Below, piece after piece: positions 54,397-63,698 of a DNA stretch of 64,000 nucleotides. The notes under the pieces were generated by a model. The model saw only the letters and a program-made list of their open reading frames with translations. It had not been told where the DNA came from and did no database searches. This stretch comes from CAWHNT01 sp963830775 (GTDB lineage Bacteria; Pseudomonadota; Alphaproteobacteria; Geminicoccales; Geminicoccaceae): the NCBI GenBank assembly GCA_963830775.1, contig CAWHNT010000042.1, positions 17,939 to 81,938 of the forward strand, read 5' to 3'. Made by a program: the position numbers and the translations under genes. The stretch's first letter is position 1, and each line of letters begins with the position of its first letter.

Positions 54397-54420
54397 CAGG
54401 CCCGCGAATCCGCAGGCCTG
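54397..54420 (-). terminator. rpmG terminator
   Basis: Read leftward: CAGGCCTGCG, GATT, CGCGGGCCTG (9 of 10 bases pair) followed by TTTGCGTTT, 37 bases after the rpmG stop. Confidence 0.65.
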
Positions 54421-54456
54421 CCAACCGCTCCAAGTGAGCCCCGCGCCGGGCCGGCG

Positions 54457-54624
54457 CTATTTGATCTTGGCTTCCTTGAACTCGACGTGCTTGCGCGCCC
54501 TGGGGTCGTACTTCTTGAGGTTGAGCTTCTCGGTGGTGCTCCGGGGGTTCTTCTTCGTGGTGTAGAAGTAGCCCGTGCCCGCCGTGCTCACGAGCTTGAT
54601 CAGCACCGTGCTTGGCTTCGCCAT
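54457..54624 (-). CDS. rpmG: 50S ribosomal protein L33
   Basis: A 55-residue L33 of the zinc-less type: AKPSTVLIKLVSTAGTGYF, TKKNPRSTTEKLNLKKYD and the end HVEFKEAKIK. The ATG at 54624 fits the family start. It has its own promoter and terminator. Confidence 0.97.
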   Translation of the reverse strand: MAKPSTVLIKLVSTAGTGYFYTTKKNPRSTTEKLNLKKYDPRARKHVEFKEAKIK

Positions 54625-54661
54625 GGCGGCGGAATCCTCAAACGTTAGGGGGTTGGCCTGC

Positions 54662-54689
54662 AAGGTAATGCCGGCTACGGCGCTGTCAA
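54662..54689 (-). promoter_or_regulatory. rpmG promoter
   Basis: TTGACA (54689-54684), 16 bases, TACCTT (54667-54662), 38 bases before the ATG. Confidence 0.65.
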
Positions 54690-54754
54690 CCGTCGGCGGG
54701 GCGGGGCGATCACCGCAAGGATCCGGGACCGCGGACGCCGAGGAAAGGGGGACC

Positions 54755-55276
54755 ATGCTCTACACATTGGATGATGTCGGCCTCGAGACCGAGAGCGAGG
54801 AATGGTGGGTGGCGCCGACCGCCGTCCTGGTCGGCCGCGTCCGGCTCGAGCACGAGGCCGCGGTGTGGTGGGGGGCCGTGCTGCGCGGCGACAACGAGCT
54901 GATCACGGTGGGGCGCGGCAGCAACGTGCAGGACAACTGCGTCTGCCACACCGACCCGGGCCATCCGCTGGTGATCGGCCCCAACGTCACGGTCGGGCAC
55001 ATGGCGGTGCTGCACGGCTGCACGATCGGCGAGGGCACGCTCGTGGGCATCGGCGCCATCGTCCTCAACGGTGCGAAGGTCGGCCGCAACTGCCTGATCG
55101 GGGCCAAGGCCTTGATCGGCGAGGGCAAGGAGATCCCCGACAACTCGCTGGTCATGGGCATGCCCGGCAAGGTCGTGGGCGAGGTCCGGCCGGAGCAGCG
55201 GGAGCGCATCCGGCTCGGGACGGAGAAGTATGTCCGCAACTGGAAGCGCTACCGCCAAGGGCTCAAGGCCGGGTAG
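54755..55276 (+). CDS. gamma-carbonic anhydrase-family hexapeptide protein
   Basis: A 173-residue left-handed beta-helix protein. The zinc ligands are in CVCHTDPGHP (first His) and VGHMAVLHGC (two His), and AVLRGDNELITVGRGSNVQDN is the family block. AAAGGGGGA precedes the ATG. Relatives include carbonic anhydrases and subunits of respiratory complex I; many bacterial members have weak or no measured activity. Confidence 0.92.
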   Translation: MLYTLDDVGLETESEEWWVAPTAVLVGRVRLEHEAAVWWGAVLRGDNELITVGRGSNVQDNCVCHTDPGHPLVIGPNVTVGHMAVLHGCTIGEGTLVGIGAIVLNGAKVGRNCLIGAKALIGEGKEIPDNSLVMGMPGKVVGEVRPEQRERIRLGTEKYVRNWKRYRQGLKAG

Positions 55277-55297
55277 GGGCGGCGCGGTGCCGCGAGA

Positions 55298-56446
55298 TCA
55301 GGCCGGCACCAGCCGGAGCACCCGGCCTGGATTGCGGTCGACCAGGAGGTAGAGGAACCCGTCCGGCCCCTGCTTGACGTGGCGCAGGCGGTCCACCTGC
55401 TTGATCAGGAGCTCCTCCTGCTTGACGACCTTGTTGGCGGTGCTGAGCTCCAGCCGGACCAGGCGCATGCCGCGCAGGCAGGCGACGAAGAGGTTGCCCT
55501 TCCAGCCCGGGAACTTGCTGCCGTCGTAGAAGCCGATGCCCGAGGGGGCGCGCGAGTAGGGCGGGTTCATCGAGAGCGCGTCCCAGTGGTGGACCGGCGG
55601 CTCCAGGCCGGGGACCAGCGCACCCTCGCCGATCGGCGAGCCGTCGGGGTTGGTGCCGTGCGTGGCCCGCGGCCAGCCATAGTTGAGGCCGGGCTTGATC
55701 AGGTTGATCTCGTCGCCGCCGGTGGGCCCGTGCTCGGACTGCCAGAGCTGCGTGGTGCCGGGCCGGAAGGCCAGGCCCTGCGGGTCGCGATGGCCCAGGC
55801 TGTAGATTTCGGGCCGGGCCCCGTCGACGTTCACGAACGGGTTGTCGGCAGGCACGCTGCCGTCGTCGCGGATGCGGCAGATCTTGCCGGCGGGATCGTC
55901 CAGCCGCTGCGCCAGCTCGGGCTGGTCGCGGTCGCCCAGTGCGATGAAGAGGTTGCCGTTCCCGTCCGGCAGCACGCGGTTGCCGTGATGACCCAGGGTC
56001 CCCGCCGACGTCGCACGGTAGATCACCGTCCAGCCGGTGAGCTGCCGGCCGTTCAGGACCGCGCGCGCGACGTGCGTGGTCTCCTGGGACCCGCTGCCGC
56101 CGATGAAGGTCAGATAGATGCGCCTGTTGCTGGCGAAGTTCGGGTCGGCCGCCACGTCCTGGAGCCCGCTTTCGGCAGCGTCCGGTGCCACCCCGCTGAC
56201 AGGCGTGCTCTCCAGCTTGCCGTTCTTGATCACCCGGAGGCGGCCGATGTCCTTCTCGGTCACCAGGAGCTCGCCCGTGGGCAGGAACGCCATCCCCCAG
56301 GGCTTGGCGAGCCCGCCCGCCACCTGCACGACCTTGAACCGCGCCTTCTGGCTCTTGTAGATCTTGACCTTGGCGGCCTCGGCCATGCCGGGCAGGGCCA
56401 CTGCCGTGCCGCCAGCCGTAAGCGCCAGGAAGTCGCGACGTCGCAT
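55298..56446 (-). CDS. PQQ-dependent soluble sugar dehydrogenase, Tat-exported
   Basis: A 382-residue six-blade beta-propeller of the glucose/sorbosone dehydrogenase family. A Tat signal (MRRRDFLALTAGGTAVALPG) directs the folded protein to the periplasm. Family blocks are LAKPWGMAFLPTGELLVTEK, GHHGNRVLPDGNGNLFIALG, YSLGHRDPQGLAFRP, SEHGPTGGDEINLIKPGLNYGWP and DRLRHVKQGPDGFLYLL. The His in GHHGNR and the GDRDQPE loop sit at the PQQ site. Related E. coli YliI oxidises aldoses with PQQ. Substrate here is not known. Confidence 0.9.
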   Translation of the reverse strand: MRRRDFLALTAGGTAVALPGMAEAAKVKIYKSQKARFKVVQVAGGLAKPWGMAFLPTGELLVTEKDIGRLRVIKNGKLESTPVSGVAPDAAESGLQDVAADPNFASNRRIYLTFIGGSGSQETTHVARAVLNGRQLTGWTVIYRATSAGTLGHHGNRVLPDGNGNLFIALGDRDQPELAQRLDDPAGKICRIRDDGSVPADNPFVNVDGARPEIYSLGHRDPQGLAFRPGTTQLWQSEHGPTGGDEINLIKPGLNYGWPRATHGTNPDGSPIGEGALVPGLEPPVHHWDALSMNPPYSRAPSGIGFYDGSKFPGWKGNLFVACLRGMRLVRLELSTANKVVKQEELLIKQVDRLRHVKQGPDGFLYLLVDRNPGRVLRLVPA

Positions 56447-56591
56447 CGGTCCTGCTCCCCGTTCTCTACCGTGCGTCGAGAATGCCCCAAGGCACCTATT
56501 CGATCCAGACGGCGAGGCGCCTCACCGGCCCGGACTTCCGGCACTGCATGGGCTGCGGTATCTCCGGCGCGCATGCCGCGAAGGGCCGCCG

Positions 56592-57772
56592 ATGACCAGC
56601 CTCGACCTCGGGATCCGCAACGCCACCTGGAGCTACCCGACCACGGTCCTGTTCGGGGCCGGGACGGTGGCGAAGCTGGGCCGGGCCTGTGCCGATGCCG
56701 GCATCCGCCACCCGCTGGTGGTGACCGACCCCGGGCTCGCCCGGCTGCCCGTGATCCAGCGGGTGCTGGACCTCCTGCGCGAGGCCGGCCTCAGCCCCGG
56801 CCTGTTCTCCGAGCTGCGCCCGAACCCCACGGGCTCGAACGTCGAGGCCGGGCTCGCGGTGTTCCGCGCCGGCGGCCATGACGGCGTGGTCGCCGTCGGC
56901 GGGGGCAGCGGGCTCGACACCGGCAAGGCGGTCGCCTTCATGGCCGGCCAGACCCGGCCCTTGTGGGACTTCGAGGATGTCGGCGACTGGTGGAAGCGTG
57001 CTGATCCCGCCGGCATCCGCCCGATCGTGGCCGTGCCGACCACCGCCGGCACCGGCAGCGAGGTCGGCCGGGCCGGCGTGATCACCGACGAGGCCACCCA
57101 CACCAAGAAGATCGTCTTCCATCCGCTGATGATGCCGCGGACGGCGATCCTCGATCCGGAGCTGACGGTGGGCCTCCCCCGCCACCTCACCGCCGCCACC
57201 GGCATGGACGCGCTGGCCCACTGCCTCGAGGCCTACTGCGCGCCCGGCTGGCACCCGATGGCCGAGGGCATCGCCGTCGAGGGCATGCGGCTCGTCCTCG
57301 AGGCCCTGCCCCGCGCCTGCGCCGACGGCAGCGACCTCGAGGCGCGCGGCGCCATGCTGGCGGCCTCCGCCATGGGTGCGGTCGCCTTCCAGAAGGGTCT
57401 GGGCGCCATCCACAGCCTCAGCCACCCGATCGGCGCCGTCTACGACACCCATCACGGCCTCACCAACGCCGTGGTCATGCCCTACGTGCTGGCCTTCAAC
57501 CGCCCCGCCATCGAGGCCCGCCTCGTCCGCCTCGCGGCCTGGCTGGGCCTCCCCAAGCCCGGCTACTCCGGCCTGCTCGAGCGCATCCAGGACCTCCGCG
57601 CCGAGATCGGCATCCCGCCCACGCTCGATGCGATGGGCGTCCCCAACGACCGCTTCCCCGAGCTCGCCGCGATGGCGGTCAAGGACCCCACCGCCGGCGG
57701 CAACCCCCGGCCGTTCGACGAGGCCCAGGCGCAGCGGATGCTGGAGGATGCTTGGGCGGGGCGGCGGGCTGA
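56592..57772 (+). CDS. iron-containing alcohol dehydrogenase
   Basis: A group III Fe-dependent alcohol dehydrogenase, about 390 residues. NAD loop VAVGGGSGLDTGKAVAF, then PTTAGTGSEVGRAGVI, iron ligands in MDALAHCLEAYCAPGWHPMA and IHSLSHPIGAVYDTHHGLTN. The normal family end falls near 57760. The frame stays open to 58160, but those last codons overlap the antisense higBA genes and carry no family features; one shift near 57765 would stop it at the TGA 57770-57772, which I take as the likely end. Confidence 0.88.
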
Positions 57773-57830
57773 GCCTGCTCGCACCGGCTGGAATGGGCGG
57801 CCGGTCGCTCGCGTCAGGCAGACCTACAGC

Positions 57831-58136
57831 TCACGCCGTCGTGGGCGCCGGCTGCATGCGGCGGACGGTGGCCGTGATCTCCGCCTCACGCTTCCTCACC
57901 TGGGCAAGATCGTGATTGGCCTGCATGCGCAGCCATGCCTCGGCACCGCCGCCGAAAGCAGCGCCCAGCCGCAACGCCATCTCGGCGGAGATGCCGCTCT
58001 TGCCGTTGACGAGGTTGTTGAGCGCCTGACGCGTCACGCCGAGCACCTTCGCACCTTCCGTGACGCTCAGCCCGAGCGGCTCCAGGCACTCCTGTCGCAC
58101 AAGGCGCCCGGGATGTGGCGGGTCGTACATCGGCAC
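57831..58136 (-). CDS. higA: HigA-type antitoxin (XRE helix-turn-helix)
   Basis: A 101-residue HigA antitoxin: HPGRLVRQECLEPLGLSVTE opens the family domain, and the helix-turn-helix is GAKVLGVTRQALNNLVNGKS, followed by ISAEMALRLGAAFGGGAEAW. It lies 17 bases after the toxin gene higB, the usual higBA order. It neutralises HigB and should repress the operon. Confidence 0.93.
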   Translation of the reverse strand: MPMYDPPHPGRLVRQECLEPLGLSVTEGAKVLGVTRQALNNLVNGKSGISAEMALRLGAAFGGGAEAWLRMQANHDLAQVRKREAEITATVRRMQPAPTTA

Positions 58137-58153
58137 CGTTCGTGGCTTCCCTC

Positions 58154-58432
58154 TCAGTGATAGTCGATCAGCTCCACGTCGTGAGCTTCACCAAGCTCGA
58201 AGCGAAACACGATGCGCCAGTTCGCTCGCACCGTGATGCTCCACAACCCTTTCAGGTCACCCTTGAGCGGGTGCAGCCGGAAGCCGGGAAGGTTCATCTC
58301 CTCCACCTCGCTTGCAGCGTCCAGCCGAGCCAGAATATTCTCGATCTTCTCGATCAGCGTCGGCGCGAGCCGGCTGCGATCACCCGCCTCGTAGAGCCGC
58401 TTCAGCCTGCGATCCTTGAAGCTGCGGATCAT
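58154..58432 (-). CDS. higB: HigB/RelE-type toxin (ribosome-dependent mRNase)
   Basis: A 92-residue HigB: MIRSFKDRRLKRLYEAGD start, then LARLDAASEVEEMNLPGFRL, HPLKGDLKGLWSITVRANWR and IVFRFELGEAHDVELIDYH. The basic residues and the terminal DYH are typical. It precedes higA. Confidence 0.93.
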   Translation of the reverse strand: MIRSFKDRRLKRLYEAGDRSRLAPTLIEKIENILARLDAASEVEEMNLPGFRLHPLKGDLKGLWSITVRANWRIVFRFELGEAHDVELIDYH

Positions 58433-58531
58433 GTGCCCATCGATCTACGGTGACAAGTGCCACTTGTCAATTCCGCCCTCCAGCTGTCGGACTGGAGCCG
58501 AGTTGTCGACGCGAGCTGGAGACCTGACGGC

Positions 58532-59848
58532 ATGAAGGCCGCCATGCTCGTCGATTCCTTGTGGGTGCTCGGCACGCGCTTTCTGCTGCGCGGTGCGAAC
58601 TTCGTCATCTTCCTCCTGCTGGCGCGCGCCCTCACGGTCGGCGAGTTCGGCTTCTACGGCTATCTGATGTCGACGGCCGTGGTGCTCTCGGTCGCCTTCG
58701 ATCTGGGCCTGCGGCAGTCGGTGGCGTTCTTCACCGGGCACGAGCCGGCGGCACGGGCCGCCATCGTCACCCACATGCTGGTGCTCTGGCTCCTGCTGGC
58801 GGCGGCGGCGGTGCTCACGACCTACGGCATGCTGGTCGGCGGCGGGTATGCCGAGACCTACGGCGCCCTGACCCTGGTCGCCGCCGCCGGCACCGCACCC
58901 ATGCTGTTCCTGCGCACCGGGCAGGGGGCCTTCCTCGGCGGCGGGCAGCTGGGCAAGCTCAACCAGAGCGAGCTCATCTCCCGCGTGGTCATGCTGGGCG
59001 GCACCGCCGCCTTGTGGTTCCTGGGCCGGCTCGACCTCGCGGGCGCGGTCTGGACCCTCCTCGTCGCCCACGCGCTGGCGGCCCTCTACCTCCTGCTCCA
59101 GATCCGCGGCGACATCGCCCCGGCGACACTCCTCGATCTCGCCCTCGCCCGCCGCATGCTCCGCCACGGTGCGGTGTTCGCGAGCGGCATCATCCTCATG
59201 ATCCTCATGGGCCGGATCGGGATCTGGCTCGTCAACGCGCTCATGGGCGAGGAGGCGCTGGGCCTCTATTTCGGCGTCCAGCGCCTGGGCGAGATGCTGG
59301 TCGAGGTCGCCACGGCCGTCGGCGTGGTGATCTTCAGCCACGGCGTGCGCGCGGCCGACATCAAGGCCGCCGCCCGCGACGCCATCCGCATCGCCCGGAT
59401 CGTGACTGCCTGCATGGCCCTCCTGGCGCTGGCCACGATCATCTGGGCCGGTCCGTTCCTGACCCTCTTCCTGGGCGCCCCCTACGCCGCCGAGGCCAAC
59501 GCCTTCCGCATCATCATGGCGGGCACGCTGGCCGCCTGCTTCAACGTCATGCTGTTCCCCTGCCTCTCCTCGCAGGGGCTGGCCCGGATCGGCATCTGGG
59601 CCTACGGGCTTGGCTGCCTGATCGCCTGGGCAGGCTGCCAGCTCATGATCCCCGTCTGGCACCTCCTGGGTGCGGCCGTGGCCTACGCCCTGGCCCAGGT
59701 CGCCGTCGCCACCGTCATCGCCGTCGCCTACCGCGCCCGCTTCGGCTTCGGCCTTCCTGCCGTGCTCCTGCCCCAGGGCGAGGACGCGCGCGAGATCCTG
59801 GGGCTCGCCCGCCGCCTGCCGGCACGGCTGCGGCGGGCGAGGGGTTAG
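58532..59848 (+). CDS. polysaccharide flippase-like membrane protein (Wzx/MATE fold)
   Basis: A 438-residue integral membrane protein with about 12 helices. The N-terminal VLGTRFLLRGANFVIFLLLA with ARALTVGEFGFYGYL is the signature of Wzx-type lipid-linked oligosaccharide flippases. GAPYAAEANAFRIIMAGTLA corresponds to the second bundle. No glycosyltransferase genes are in the window. It lies downstream of higB and on the opposite strand. Substrate unknown. Confidence 0.85.
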   Translation: MKAAMLVDSLWVLGTRFLLRGANFVIFLLLARALTVGEFGFYGYLMSTAVVLSVAFDLGLRQSVAFFTGHEPAARAAIVTHMLVLWLLLAAAAVLTTYGMLVGGGYAETYGALTLVAAAGTAPMLFLRTGQGAFLGGGQLGKLNQSELISRVVMLGGTAALWFLGRLDLAGAVWTLLVAHALAALYLLLQIRGDIAPATLLDLALARRMLRHGAVFASGIILMILMGRIGIWLVNALMGEEALGLYFGVQRLGEMLVEVATAVGVVIFSHGVRAADIKAAARDAIRIARIVTACMALLALATIIWAGPFLTLFLGAPYAAEANAFRIIMAGTLAACFNVMLFPCLSSQGLARIGIWAYGLGCLIAWAGCQLMIPVWHLLGAAVAYALAQVAVATVIAVAYRARFGFGLPAVLLPQGEDAREILGLARRLPARLRRARG

Positions 59849-59864
59849 GCTCTGACCATCAGGA

Positions 59865-61568
59865 TCAGGCCGGCGTGACCGTGAGGTCGGTGACCTCGGC
59901 GACCTGACCGCGCCAGCGGAAACCGATATGCCCGTCCCGCCACTTCGGGATCCACGTCGCATCGGTCCAGCTGTAGCTCTTGGTGTCGTTCGTGCTCTTG
60001 TTGGTGACGGCGACCGTCAGCTTGGTCCCCTTCCTGGTGACGGCCACGAGGTAGGGCACCCCGGTCGTGAACGGGTACTCCTTGGGCGACTGCTCGCCGA
60101 TGAAGGGGCCGGTCGACCGGTTGTACCGCCGCAGGCGCAGCCGCTCCGGGAACTTGGGATTGGGATTGGCGGTGGCGAAGGAGAAGCGGAGCCCGCGGCT
60201 GTGCTGGAAGTAGACCGTATCCTCGGGCTCGATGTTCGTCCAACTGGAGATATTGGTCGGATACCTCGTGCTGCCCTCGCCCACCCCGTTGAAGTAGAAG
60301 CAGCAGAACGTGCCGCCCGAGGCCGAGAGACGCGAGATGACGCCCGCAATGATGATGTGGTAGAGCTGCGGGTGGTATGGACGGGGAGGGAGGCGCTCGA
60401 CGATGCTGTCGAGCTGGAAGCGTCGGTGAAGCGGTAGGCGAAGCTGGTGAGGTACGATTGGGCGTGCTGGCGCTGATGTGATGGTAGGTGCCGGCGATCG
60501 CGGTCTGATGTGCCAGCGTCGTGTCACCAGCGAACGGGTCCAGCACGCGGCCGCTGCCGAGCGTGACCATCGGCACGCGAGCAGCGGCCTCTCGACGCGG
60601 GCCAGCAGGACAGACCGTCACTGACGATCTCGCTGCCGGGTGCCAGATGGCCCTTGGCCAGCCTCTCGATCTCCTCTTGCGGAAGCCTTGACCACGCTCA
60701 GCCGCAGCCGCTGGGCCGGCGCTCGGGCGTGGTCTCGACGCACACGAAGGGCTGCTTGCCGCAGCACCGGCCGCGCTGCCGCCGGCCGCTCGCCGCCGAG
60801 ATAAGCATCATCGACCTCGACCGGCCTCGAGCTTGGGCTTATGGGCCTCACGGGCACCCATCGCCGCATCAGCTTGTGCTCATGAGCCAGGCGGTCTGCC
60901 GCCGACCCCCAGCCTGCGCCCGAGCTGGACGAGCTGATCCGTCTTGCTCTGGGTCAGATGGTAGACGCGATGAACCAGGTGGTGAGCGGCAGCTGCTGTC
61001 TGGAACACCGTGCCGGCGGTCGCCGGACCTGCCGCGCAGCGGTGCACTGGAACAGCTGGCGACAGCCGACAGAAGCCGCGGTGCCGCAGCCAGGGCAGGT
61101 CAGCCCCTGGCGCCAGCGCACTCGAACAGTGCCTACGGCAGGCCTCCTCGGTCCCGAACCGCTCTCGGAACGCGGCCTCGCTCAGGCCCTTGAGCGCACG
61201 CCGCAAGCCGCTGTCACACCACCGCCCTCCGCCAGCCCAAAGCTCTGGAAACTAGCTATAGCGGAGGGAGGGAAAGATACCTTGTAGCCGAACTTGATCG
61301 TCCAGTCGCCCGAGACCCGCTCTTTGGACCAGAGCGCCACCTGGTACTTGATGTCGTCGAGCAAGGTCGAAGTAGAGGCGCGGATGCCGCCGCTGATCTG
61401 CTCGACCTTCACCTTGCTGGACAACTTATGGACACGCCAATTGGCCGTGTAGTCCGGGGCCAGGGCCACTCCTGCAGCGAGCGCCAGCCGCGGCCAGGTA
61501 AGTAACGGTGCAGCGATGAGCGCGGCACCGCCGGTCAGCGCATATCTACGCGTCAAGTCTGTAATCAT
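59865..61568 (-). pseudogene. Tat-exported concanavalin-like protein, paralogue 1, split by IS1595
   Basis: N-part 61278-61568 has a Tat signal (LTRRYALTGGAALIAAPLL) and residues 1-97 up to IKFGYKV. C-part 59865-60338 resumes with ISRLSASGGTFCCFYFNG and ends DGHIGFRWRGQVAEVTDL. In paralogue 3 the same place reads YKVTGRLDVAGGSFVCFYF, so the two parts join without loss of codons and the IS lies exactly between them. The intact protein would be 254 residues. Confidence 0.8.
60339..61277 (-). mobile_element. IS1595-family insertion sequence, copy 2, decayed
   Basis: Clearly related to copy 1 at 41.8-42.8 kb (shared stretches include GGTACGATTGGGCGTG and GATGGTAGGTGCCGGCGAT), but with many one-base gaps spread over the transposase, so no long frame survives. 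Flanking bases read GTATCT on one side and GTCATCT on the other, a possible trace of the target duplication. Confidence 0.8.
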
Positions 61569-61781
61569 CGTCGGACCCCCTCACTTAACCCGATCATTGC
61601 GGCGTCAGTCGCCAGGCGATGAGCGAGTAGGGAGCACTTAGCACGCTCGGGCCATCGACGTTGTGACTTATGTCAAGCGAGCGGTGACGACGGCGCGCGA
61701 CCGCAACCGGTCGGCTCCGGATCCGGCCCCCCCGGCGGAAACGGCTGTTCCAGATCAGACCATCTTTGCCGTCAAGAGCCG

Positions 61782-62576
61782 CTATGGCTGCGTGACTGAG
61801 AACTTCTCGTAGCGCGCTTCCCGCCCCGGCTGATGGCGGATGCCAAAATAGCCGCTGCTGAACCGGCCGATCTGGGTGCTGCTCCAGCTCACACTCTGGG
61901 TGCGGCCGGTGGTCGTGTCCTTCACGCTGGCGCTGAACTTGTTGCCCTTCCGCACGAAGGTCATCTTGTATTTCACGCCGCGCTTGAACGGGAACTTGGC
62001 CGGGGAATCGGCGCCGATCTTGGCCGGGTAGGCGGTCGTGAACTCGAAGGAGCGCAGCCGCATCTCGTTGGAGTTGCCGGGCGTGACCGTGTTGTAGTTG
62101 CTCCAGGTGATGCGGATCCCACGGCCGTACTGGGTGTAGTCGTCCTCGGATGGCCGCGCCGACGGCCACTCGGCAAAGCTCGCCGGGTGGTCCTCGGTCC
62201 CTGCCCCCGTGGCGTGGAAGTAGAGCATCGCACCGATGCCCGTCCCGGTGGTCTTGGTGGTGTTGTCGAGGCGGGTGAACTCGAAGCTGACCTTGAAGTC
62301 GCCGCTCCAGGCGGTCCGGCTCCAGATCACGACGCTGCTCCTGGCCAGGAGATCGGCATCGCCGCTGTAGACATAAGGTGCCGCCTTGAGCGTCACGCCG
62401 TTCGCGTCCTGGGTGACGCCGGCACCCAGGACCGGGTCCATGTGCACGGCCCAGTCAAGGTCGAGGCTGGGGGCGAGCGCGAACCCGCCCGTCTGGGCCG
62501 CGCCCGGCCGCGACAGCCATGGGGATGCGATCAGGGCAGCGGCACTGGTCAGAGCCGTCCGGCGAGGAATGGTCAT
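61782..62576 (-). CDS. Tat-exported concanavalin-like protein, paralogue 2
   Basis: A 264-residue exported protein. The signal has twin Arg (MTIPRRTALTSAAALIASPW). The mature domain is beta-rich with the same pattern as its neighbours: SSVVIWSRTAWSGDFKVSFE, GAMLYFHATGAG, KYKMTFVRKGNKFSASVKD, SGYFGIRHQPGREARYEKFS. This matches the concanavalin-like fold of DUF1961-type proteins. Metal- or sugar-binding residues cannot be assigned. Alone among the three it lacks the HIGFRWR ending. Confidence 0.75.
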   Translation of the reverse strand: MTIPRRTALTSAAALIASPWLSRPGAAQTGGFALAPSLDLDWAVHMDPVLGAGVTQDANGVTLKAAPYVYSGDADLLARSSVVIWSRTAWSGDFKVSFEFTRLDNTTKTTGTGIGAMLYFHATGAGTEDHPASFAEWPSARPSEDDYTQYGRGIRITWSNYNTVTPGNSNEMRLRSFEFTTAYPAKIGADSPAKFPFKRGVKYKMTFVRKGNKFSASVKDTTTGRTQSVSWSSTQIGRFSSGYFGIRHQPGREARYEKFSVTQP

Positions 62577-62909
62577 CACCGATTTGCTCCATCGTGAGAC
62601 GAGGGTCCAGGCACCTGGGCTCCCTGGCTGAACCCACATGGCCAGCCATTGGCCGGTTAAGCTTCACAGAATCCGACGAAATCAACTTATACGATAGAAG
62701 ACCGTTTCGTGCCAGCACCAGAGCCTCTGCCCCAGCGGAATCCGGCCTCACCGTTCGCGAGACGGGAGGCCACCGTCAGGGTGAGCCTGCTGCCCACCCT
62801 GCGCAGCTACACCTCGTCGACAATCCTCAGCGACGAAGCGACAGTCCAGCAGTGCGAGCGGCAATCCGTGCCGGCCCGACCTCCGCCCATACCGTATCTG
62901 ACGGCGCGC
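62577..62909. other. 333 bases between paralogues 2 and 3
   Basis: No gene, hairpin or clear promoter that I can support; weakly AT-richer in 62640-62700. Confidence 0.5.
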
Positions 62910-63698
62910 TCAAAGCTCCGTCAATGACATGTTGGTCAGCTCGGCATCCTGGCCACGCCAGCGGAAGCCGATATGGCCGTCGGGCCACCTGCCGATCGCA
63001 TCGTCCTCCCAGCCGAAGGACTGCGGCTCCTCCCCGCTGCCGACGGGTGGCGCCACCGAGACGCGGAGACGGTCGCCCGTGCGCCGCACCGCCACGTCGT
63101 AGGCAACTCCGTCGGTGAAGGGGAAAACAGCGGGCGAGGCGGGCTCCACCAGGGTCAGGCTCGGGGTCTTGTTGAACCAGCGCAGGCGCAGCCGGTGATC
63201 GATGTCGGGCTGGCCTGGGTTGTGGGTGGCGAAGGAGAAGCGCAAGCCTCGCGCATGGTCGGCATAGACCTCATCGCTCGGCGTGACGCGTCGCCAGTTC
63301 GGCACGGCCTCCGGCCACCTGTCGCTGCCCTGGCCCAGGGTACAGAAATAGAAGCAGACGAAGGAGCCGCCGGCAACATCGAGACGGCCGGTGACCTTGT
63401 AGACAAAGGTGAGCTCGAAGTCGCCGCTGACCCACTTCTTGGCCCACAGCGCGATGGTGGTCTGGTCGACGGTCAACTCGACGTCGGGCGTCATGATCCT
63501 CACGCCGTCCGGGATCTGGGTCGCGGCCGCAAGACCTGTCGTCTTGTGCACCCGCCAATTGATCTGCCAGTCGGGCCACAAGGTATAGGAGTCCTGCTGC
63601 GCCAGCGCCGACCCTGGCAGAAACGGGGCCAAGGCCGACCCGGCGAGCGTGGCCCCGCTGGTCGTGATCAGTGCACGTCGTGAGATCGGCTCCGTCAT
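62910..63698 (-). CDS. Tat-exported concanavalin-like protein, paralogue 3
   Basis: A 262-residue exported protein: signal with SRRALITTSGATLAGSALAP, then DWQINWRVHKTTGLAAATQI (paralogue 1 has ANWRVHKL), WVSGDFELTFVYKVTGRLD, GGSFVCFYFCTLGQGSDRWP, ARGLRFSFATHNPGQPD, RLRLRWFNK, and the end DGHIGFRWRGQDAELTNMSL. Intact. By fold it should bind or cleave a carbohydrate or bind protein in the periplasm, but no catalytic Glu pair is evident. Confidence 0.75.
   Translation of the reverse strand: MTEPISRRALITTSGATLAGSALAPFLPGSALAQQDSYTLWPDWQINWRVHKTTGLAAATQIPDGVRIMTPDVELTVDQTTIALWAKKWVSGDFELTFVYKVTGRLDVAGGSFVCFYFCTLGQGSDRWPEAVPNWRRVTPSDEVYADHARGLRFSFATHNPGQPDIDHRLRLRWFNKTPSLTLVEPASPAVFPFTDGVAYDVAVRRTGDRLRVSVAPPVGSGEEPQSFGWEDDAIGRWPDGHIGFRWRGQDAELTNMSLTEL

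Noticed and set aside
56592..58160. A 130-residue C-terminal extension of the Fe-alcohol dehydrogenase.
   Set aside because: It overlaps higBA in antisense and has no resemblance to the family; better explained by one lost frame near 57765.
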